A stretch of 64,000 nucleotides of DNA, taken from assembly GCA_944474755.1 (NCBI GenBank), contig OX104113.1:48933644-48997643 (forward strand), written 5' to 3'. The notes beneath the pieces are model-generated. The model was not told the DNA's origin. It worked only from the letters and a program-made list of their open reading frames with translations, and ran no database searches. Each line of letters begins with the position of its first letter. Positions within the stretch are counted from its first letter, which is position 1. This document shows, one piece after another, positions 58,569-64,000 of the stretch. Both the position numbers and the translations under genes were made by a program. This stretch comes from Limnoperna fortunei (taxonomy: Eukaryota; Mollusca; Bivalvia; Mytilida; Modiolidae).

Positions 58569-58740
58569 AATAATTGGAAAATTGGACGAGTATTTATAGA
58601 TTCAAATTATTTTCATGGGTATAGATCTGTGTATCACTGGGGCCGCTCTTGTCTTATACTAGCAAAAACACAAAAATTAAACTCGCGAATATATCACAAC
58701 AGTCCTCAGTGATAATAGGTCTATGTTTTTGTGATAATTA
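58569..58740 (+). repeat. Dispersed repeat pair, copy 2
   Basis: It matches 50237-50418 in ordered blocks (AATAATTGGAAAATTGGACG, GAATATATCACAACAGTCCT, GGTCTATGTTTTTGTGATAA). The family is unknown. Confidence 0.6.
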
Positions 58741-59411
58741 TTTATAAAAAATTTATCTCGCGTATGGTTTACATTTTAACCAAAATAAATAAACTGTAAA
58801 ATATTTTAAATGTGTAGAATTAAAATATATTTCAATGGTAAATTATGGTACTAACTTATCAAGAGTGCTCGCTATTTAAATAAAAGAGTTCTTTACCGCA
58901 AAAGACCTTAACTTGTGGGATTTCTACCAGACCTTTTCTATCATCTTCAACTATACATTTAATTTGTTTGGAACAAAAAATCAAAAACACAAAGCTATAT
59001 TCTAGTTATCGAACCGTTCGTCTGGTGAGGAGTATTGCGCGAGCGAGCAGATAGCCAAGGACACTATACTTCTTTAGACAACGCTACAGGAAAAGTGTTC
59101 CCGAAGGAGAACTTGATAAAAAAATTAGTACATGTTTTTGAAATGTCTTTACATAGCCTTGAGTATAGTCTCCGGCAGTCAAGGTACAATAGATACTATT
59201 TATAAATAGCAAAGGAATCAACAAGTGAAAGTTTAATATTTTTATACTATATATAATGTTAAACTAATTTTAATCTCTAGTATTTTAGTCTATTTTAATT
59301 TTAGCAAAGCACATAATGAAGTAGAGTATTCAAAAGGAAACACTACTTTATTATCTGACCATTGGCTTTCAAGCTAAACGAATTATGTAGCTTTTTTGGC
59401 GTGCATTATCA

Positions 59412-59552
59412 GTTACCTACGTTATTACCCGGGTGTATGGAAATTGTACCACCTGAAAGTACTTCTGTTCAGCCTGAGGCGAAGCCGAAGACTGTCCAGA
59501 AGTACTTTCAGGTGTTACAATTTCCAAACACCCGGGTTATAACGTAGGTAAC
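59412..59552. mobile_element. Palindromic element with GC-rich loop
   Basis: The left arm (GTTACCTACGTTATTACCCG, GGAAATTGTA, CCTGAAAGTACTTCTG) is repeated as the reverse complement on the right (CAGAAGTACTTTCAGG, TACAATTTCC, CGGGTTATAACGTAGGTAAC). The loop is CAGCCTGAGGCGAAGCCGAA. The arms are about 55 bases with few mismatches. It is a foldback/MITE type; the 61-codon frame at 59362-59547 reflects the palindrome and is not a gene. Confidence 0.85.
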
Positions 59553-59577
59553 GGATTTATCCCCTGTTAACAAGTGT

Positions 59578-60206
59578 AAAAGGCTGAAAATAGGTTGTTT
59601 TGTCGTCAGAAAATGCTAAATGGACAACGTCATCACAGTTACTCACAAAAAAATATACGTTTTTTATGAAGAAAATGCCCATTTTACCAAGTCGAGGATG
59701 TTACCTTTGGTAACAACCTCAGACTTAGCGAGTTTAAAGAGTTTTTATTTTGTTTTACGTTGTTTTTCCTACAATCGGTATTTTGGCGCCTCAAGTCACG
59801 CTATCATAACGTCAACAGACAATGACGTCAAGTTCCGATTTAATTCATATTTATGTGTGTCAGTGTGAATATAGGGCATCTACAGTGTTTGAAAGGAAGT
59901 ACAAATACAAATATAAAAAGACAGAAATGTTCATTTGTGGAATAACATAGACTGTAACCTGGTCTCCTGGTGCAATATTTTTCATTGACGCAAGCTTCAC
60001 TTCAAATATATCCGAAGGCCGCTTAGGCTCATGAGGATATCATCGTCAGGGTACCAGAATACATAGACTGGTACTCTAGAACATACATTAGCAACGCACA
60101 AACAATACACCCTGCGACGTTAGCAACGAAGACGGGGGCATGGGATTTGTACCGACGTGTAACCAACCAATCAAAAGTCCGCATTTGTTGCAAGCCGGGG
60201 ATAATA
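59578..60206 (+). repeat. Direct repeat pair, copy 1 (629 bp)
   Basis: It starts AAAAGGCTGAAAATAGGT and shares with copy 2 blocks such as AAAATGCCCATTTTACCA, GACAATGACGTCAAG, TAGCAACGCACAAACAATAC and CAAGCCGGGGATAATAT. It has ~116 extra bases between two ACATAGACTG direct repeats (59945-59954 and 60061-60070), absent from copy 2. There is no convincing protein. Confidence 0.88.
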
Positions 60207-60254
60207 TCCCTGGTACCATACAGAGATGGTTCCATTAATGGACCTACAGAAATA

Positions 60255-60310
60255 GCCAGCGAGTCCCCGACCGGTGGATATTGTTGGAGGGATTGTCAGG
60301 CTACACAGGA
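60255..60310 (-). repeat. Family B fragment
   Basis: CGAGTCCCCGACCGGTGGAT then GGAGGGATTGTCAGGC matches the CCCCGGATGGCGGAT ... GGGGTTGTCAGGTC segment of the 26600-26776 copy. It is short. Confidence 0.45.
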
Positions 60311-60530
60311 TTCACACTCTGTACATAGAGCTCTTCACCATCACAATAACTGTGTAATTGTTTTCCTAAGAGTGCAGCGCCCCCACCCTCGGGCTAAAAT
60401 TGCATCACCTACCATAAAATCCCATAGATCCGCCCTTACCTATTTGTCGGAATGGGGTTTATCGCAACTTACAGCAAATATTTAGCTATTGTGGAGTCCA
60501 ATTGTTTATAGGTAGGAGGAAAAGTTTAAA

Positions 60531-61043
60531 AAAAGGCTGAAAATAGGTTCTTTTGTCGTCAGAAATGAGCTAATTGTGCAACGTCATCACAGTTGCTCAC
60601 ATTTTTTTACGTTTTTCATGCAGAAAATGCCCATTTTACCAGGTCGAGGATAGTACCTTTAGTACCAACCCCAGACTTAACGGGTTTTATTAGCTTTAAT
60701 TCTGTTTTCCATTGATTTTCTACTTTCGGTATTTTGGCGGCTCAAGTCACGTTATCTTAACGTCAAGAGACAATGACGTCAAGATCCGATTTCTTTCATA
60801 TTTATATGTGTCTGTGTGAACGTAGTGCATTTGCAGTGTTTGAAATGAAGTAAAAATACAACTATACAAGACAGAAATATTCCTTTGTGGAATAACATAC
60901 ACTGATTACTCGAGAACATACATTAGCAACGCACAAACAATACACCCTGCGACGTTAGTAACGAAGCCGGAAGCATGGGATTTGTACCGACGGGTAACCA
61001 GCCAATCAAAAGTCCGTATTTATTACAAGCCGGGGATAATATT
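60531..61043 (+). repeat. Direct repeat pair, copy 2 (513 bp)
   Basis: It is offset by 953 bp from copy 1 and in the same orientation. Differences are spread along its length (for example GGTCGAGGATAGTACC against AGTCGAGGATGTTACC in copy 1), indicating an old duplication or two insertions of the same element. Confidence 0.88.
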
Positions 61044-61189
61044 TGTTGTACGCATGTAAAGGCATGCTTGTAGTACAAAGTGTAACAGATATTACTTTTA
61101 GCATTTACTTTACATTGATGTAAAACACGTGTTAACAATCTAATTTTATCATGCGCACACTCCCTTCCGCCCAACTCTCAGCTATGTTG

Positions 61190-61411
61190 TCAGACATGGT
61201 TTACACCTTGTTTGTACTTTATTTCAATACCGTATCTTTGAAGTCGTAAAAACATTCGTTGCAGTCGTTTTGGCGGTTGATACAGTGGTTTTCTGTACTG
61301 CGTTTCGAGGGGTTTGTGGTCGCTTTCCACATACAGCTTTTCTACACTGAAGTGATGACCGTTCTTGTAAGCATACGCTACCAATAAAGTCATCTTGGCA
61401 ATAAGAGTCAA
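61190..61411 (-). pseudogene. Ty3/gypsy-type retrotransposon remnant (RNase H region)
   Basis: The minus-strand frame contains VEKLYVESDHKPLETQYRKP then LYQPPKRLQRMFLRLQRYGI and EIKYKQGVNHV. The [Y/V]VE[S/T]DHKPLE and PKRLQRM.LRLQRY strings are diagnostic of the RNase H domain that follows reverse transcriptase in Ty3/gypsy polyproteins. A stop replaces the usual continuation after NHV, no reverse transcriptase or integrase is found around it, and no LTRs were seen. It is therefore a short dead fragment, a few hundred bases of an element normally several kilobases long. Confidence 0.88.
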
Positions 61412-62210
61412 AGGGCATTTTTTGACATTCGACCTAGACCCAAAGCATGCATGTGCAAAATATCATGTTTTCAAGCCTGTGCGCCCATAATTTCACTCGA
61501 TCAAAAACCAAAAGAGTTATGTCCAGACAGGAATGTATAAGATGATGAATTCGCAGGGAACGATGTATTCCTTCTGTGAATAATTTTAACCAGTACGAGA
61601 GTCGTACTGCAGACTCTTTGATTAAATATGAACTATACCAGCAAAGTGAATTACCCAAATAGAATGCATTAGATAAGTTTAACAATTAATTTAGCTTGGA
61701 GGTCCCTTAGAAGAACTGTGTACAGAACAAATGAAAGAGTAGATAGATTCTCCAGTAACTATCAAAAATTGTCATGATACGATGCCGAATTTACATTACT
61801 GTGACAATTTTAAATTTTGACCAGATACATTAAACAATTAAAGAAACCATCAAATGCATAATCTATAACGAAGTAATGTTAAATTTTCCCAGGTGTTTTA
61901 GTTTTTTTTTATTTGACAGTTTATTAAATATTTTTATTTTAAATGAGTAATCGGCTTTTCTGACACAACACTGAAAAGTAAACCGTGTAGTGCTCTTAAT
62001 GTTGGTAACGCAGTTTATTTTTGAAAAGATTGTTTTCTATTCGAGAAATATTAGCGCTAAATGGAACTAACTTAAACAATTACAAAAGCGAAAATACGAA
62101 ATATAGACAAGGAAAGGCGAATATTATGCCAAAAAAAACCCCGAAATAATTATTTCGACTTTTCTAAGAATATTTGTTCGCTATTGTTCGCTATTTTCTT
62201 ATAATAACAT
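61412..62210. other. Intergenic sequence
   Basis: No gene is seen. The first ~250 bases next to the RNase H remnant may be further decayed element sequence, but translations are not recognisable. Confidence 0.4.
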
Positions 62211-62573
62211 GTCATAGAAGATACCCAGGTCAAATAGAATTTACTACGCTAGACGCGCGTAGAGCTTTCATCATCAAAATTACAAAATTTATACAAAATC
62301 TGGCTAAGGTTATTTACATCTTGAAAATAGAAAAAACCTTGGAATTTAAATAATGTTTGAAATTTCAGGCTAGTGAATTTAGACAATGACTATATCACTG
62401 AAAGAACCAATGATATTCCAGACAGCACCGAAGTTTGACTCCTGATGATACCCTTGGAATAAACATCCGCCAGCAAAGGCATCGACCCAGTTGTTGCAAA
62501 TAAAATGTCATCAAAAATACCTAGGTTAATAGAACTTATTACACCAGACGTGCGTTTTGTCTAATATTGCCGG
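62211..62573 (+). mobile_element. Mussel-type dispersed element with terminal direct repeats
   Basis: A ~50-bp segment (GTCATAGAAGATACCCAGGT ... CTAGACGCGCGT) at 62211-62260 recurs, diverged, at 62507-62555 (CACCAGACGTGCGT), 296 bp apart. Between them lie GCACCGAAG, GATACCCTTGGAATAAACAT and GCATCGACCCAG. This block order matches a very common mussel repeat I remember containing 'cgccagacgcgcgt' and 'ggcatcgaccca' (from memory, not searched). The family tends to form short tandem chains, which would explain the repeated end. Confidence 0.7.
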
Positions 62574-62711
62574 AGTACCCGGAGAAAACCCGACCTTCGG
62601 TAGGAAAACAGGCAATCTTTGCAAATAAGATTGGAGTTGAGTACACTATGCTCGCAGTGAGAATCGAACCACAACCTCTGTGTTGACAGGCACGTAGTAT
62701 AAAGAGTCACC
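62566..62711 (-). mobile_element. SINE copy, minus orientation, abutting the preceding element
   Basis: It carries the reverse complement of SINE blocks: CGGAGTACCCGGAGAAAACC, CCGACCTTCGGTAGGAAAAC, AAGATTGGAGTTGAGTACAC and AGAATCGAAC (box B region), then CTGTGTTGACAGGCACG. The tRNA-like 5' end is truncated. Confidence 0.82.
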
Positions 62712-64000
62712 AATAAACTCAATTTTCGACCATCAAATCACCAATTGATGCCGGTGTCGTATTAATATCGAGCTACCTATGAAAATTAGCTACGGTAGTA
62801 AATTTTAATACCGCGGAGCTATTAAAAATTGACTACCCATGTAAACAAGCTACCGTATGACATAAATTAATTAGATTTATCTCCCTTATACCGTAAGGTG
62901 GAGTTAGATAGGCGTGAGCGATTAAAATACTTATTTTAATAAACAAACTGTTATTTTTATAATGTTATTTACTATCTACAATGCCATTACGGCATAAACT
63001 GGGTTCTGTTACTAAATAATTTACCAAACGTTTGTTCTACAGTCCGTAGATTTGCTCTGAAAACATTTGTGAGCGAAATGATTGTTGGAATTGTGACTTC
63101 AGGTATGTTTTTGACTATCTCCCAATTATCGCATAATTACAAAAGATAAATTTAGAAACTAATTAATTTTAATTGATCAAAGAAATAAAAAACCCAAATT
63201 TTAAATGCTAGCTTCACCTAAATTTTACGTAAATGTACTTTAAAATGGAATTAAACATTTTTCATTGCGTGCGTATTATGGTATACAAATGTCCATCCTT
63301 CGTATCTTGCAAATAAGATTCACAAATTTTTTTTACAAACTGCACATGTTTTTTTATTGTATTAGTGTCATAGTCTGTACACTTGTTGGTAATCTCTGAT
63401 TTATTGGACTTGGTGCATGAAAAGGGGGTGGGGTTGTTTTCATAATCTTGCTAAAAAACTTTCGGTTTTCATCAAATTTTCTTGACTCTTTTAGGGAATT
63501 TTTAATTTGATAGATATGCGCTTCCTTTTTCGTGGTAAAATTCGGATTTTAAATGGTAGTTAATGGGACTTGTTTGTGGAAAGCTTTCATAAATTTTCTT
63601 AAAATATTGAGACAGTATTGATATTGATTAATGATCAGTGTCGATAGTATGGGGGAAGATCTATTCTGTTAACGTGTTTTGGTCATTTTTACACGTCTGT
63701 AAATAAAGTAACTGGTACCTGTTTTTCAACCATTAGCTGTTATCTGTTTTCTTAAAAATTGAAATTGTTGTAAACTGTTATAACGAAAATGAAAACGCTG
63801 TTTACTGTTAATAATCAGAACACTATTGCCCTTCGATGAGATACTGTTGTTGTCTGGTTTTTTTTTCGATTTTTTAACTCGCTTGTTAGTTAAAACATAT
63901 TTATTAATATAAATTTCAATAATATGTACAAAATACATCATACAAAGAATAACATACAGGATTCGGAAATAAGCATGTAAGCTTTTGTTAATCCGTCTCC
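62712..64000. other. Intergenic to the window end
   Basis: The 62730-62870 segment has repeated GAGCTACC/TAGCTACGG/AAGCTACCG motifs. A short stretch at 63053-63101 looks like a possible small exon (acceptor TTGTTCTACAG, donor GTATGT) but stands alone. No gene is called. Confidence 0.4.

Noticed and set aside
58970..59120. Slightly GC-richer segment considered as an exon or rRNA-like fragment
   Set aside because: No long frame, no splice pair and no recognisable RNA sequence.

Overview
The window is AT-rich, gene-poor eukaryotic nuclear DNA with GT-AG introns. It is most likely from a bivalve mollusc, and a mussel-like genome is my best guess. Three things point that way. One is an intact multi-exon SLC24-type exchanger gene. 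Another is a tRNA-derived SINE present in several copies. The third is a set of dispersed elements (512-1521, 62211-62573, palindromic units near 56.7 and 59.5 kb) that resemble repeats I recall from mussel and other bivalve sequences. The species call is inference; no database was searched.

Layout. 1-18 kb is intergenic: one dispersed repeat with four internal ~165-bp units (512-1521), one SINE copy (8688-8842), a small tandem duplication (10523-10650), and otherwise featureless AT-rich DNA. At 18.05-18.43 kb lies a CpG-richer block ending in a strong splice donor; it could be a 5' exon or promoter region of the next gene. 23.0-40.8 kb carries the one clear gene, a plus-strand K+-dependent Na+/Ca2+ exchanger (NCKX/SLC24 family). 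I traced it as 17 coding exons that join in frame to 595 residues, with both alpha repeats intact. Its introns (about 0.45-2.4 kb) hold SINE fragments, a second dispersed repeat family (called family B here), microsatellites and a GC-richer insert.

40.8-64 kb is an accessory, repeat-dense stretch. It holds foldback and MITE-like elements (43.4, 47.2, 54.0, 56.7, 59.5 kb), a full-length SINE with a 13-bp target-site duplication (49617-49880), more family B copies, several local duplications, a tandemly placed pair of ~0.5-0.6 kb elements (59578-61043) and a short remnant of a Ty3/gypsy-type RNase H domain (61190-61411, minus). Within it, at 53146-53496 on the minus strand, is an intronless 116-codon reading frame. 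It has a basic N-terminus, a heptad-like helical body and a C-terminus of 28 aspartates encoded by an uninterrupted (GAT)28 microsatellite. I do not recognise its function.

How the parts relate. The exchanger is a single-gene unit exporting Ca2+ (with K+) against Na+ influx across a membrane. Its first mapped coding exon starts just after a splice acceptor and lacks an obvious signal peptide, so at least one upstream exon is expected. The rest of the window looks like genomic background shaped by non-autonomous transposons. No CRISPR array, rRNA gene, bona fide tRNA gene or operon was seen, as expected for a nuclear metazoan window.
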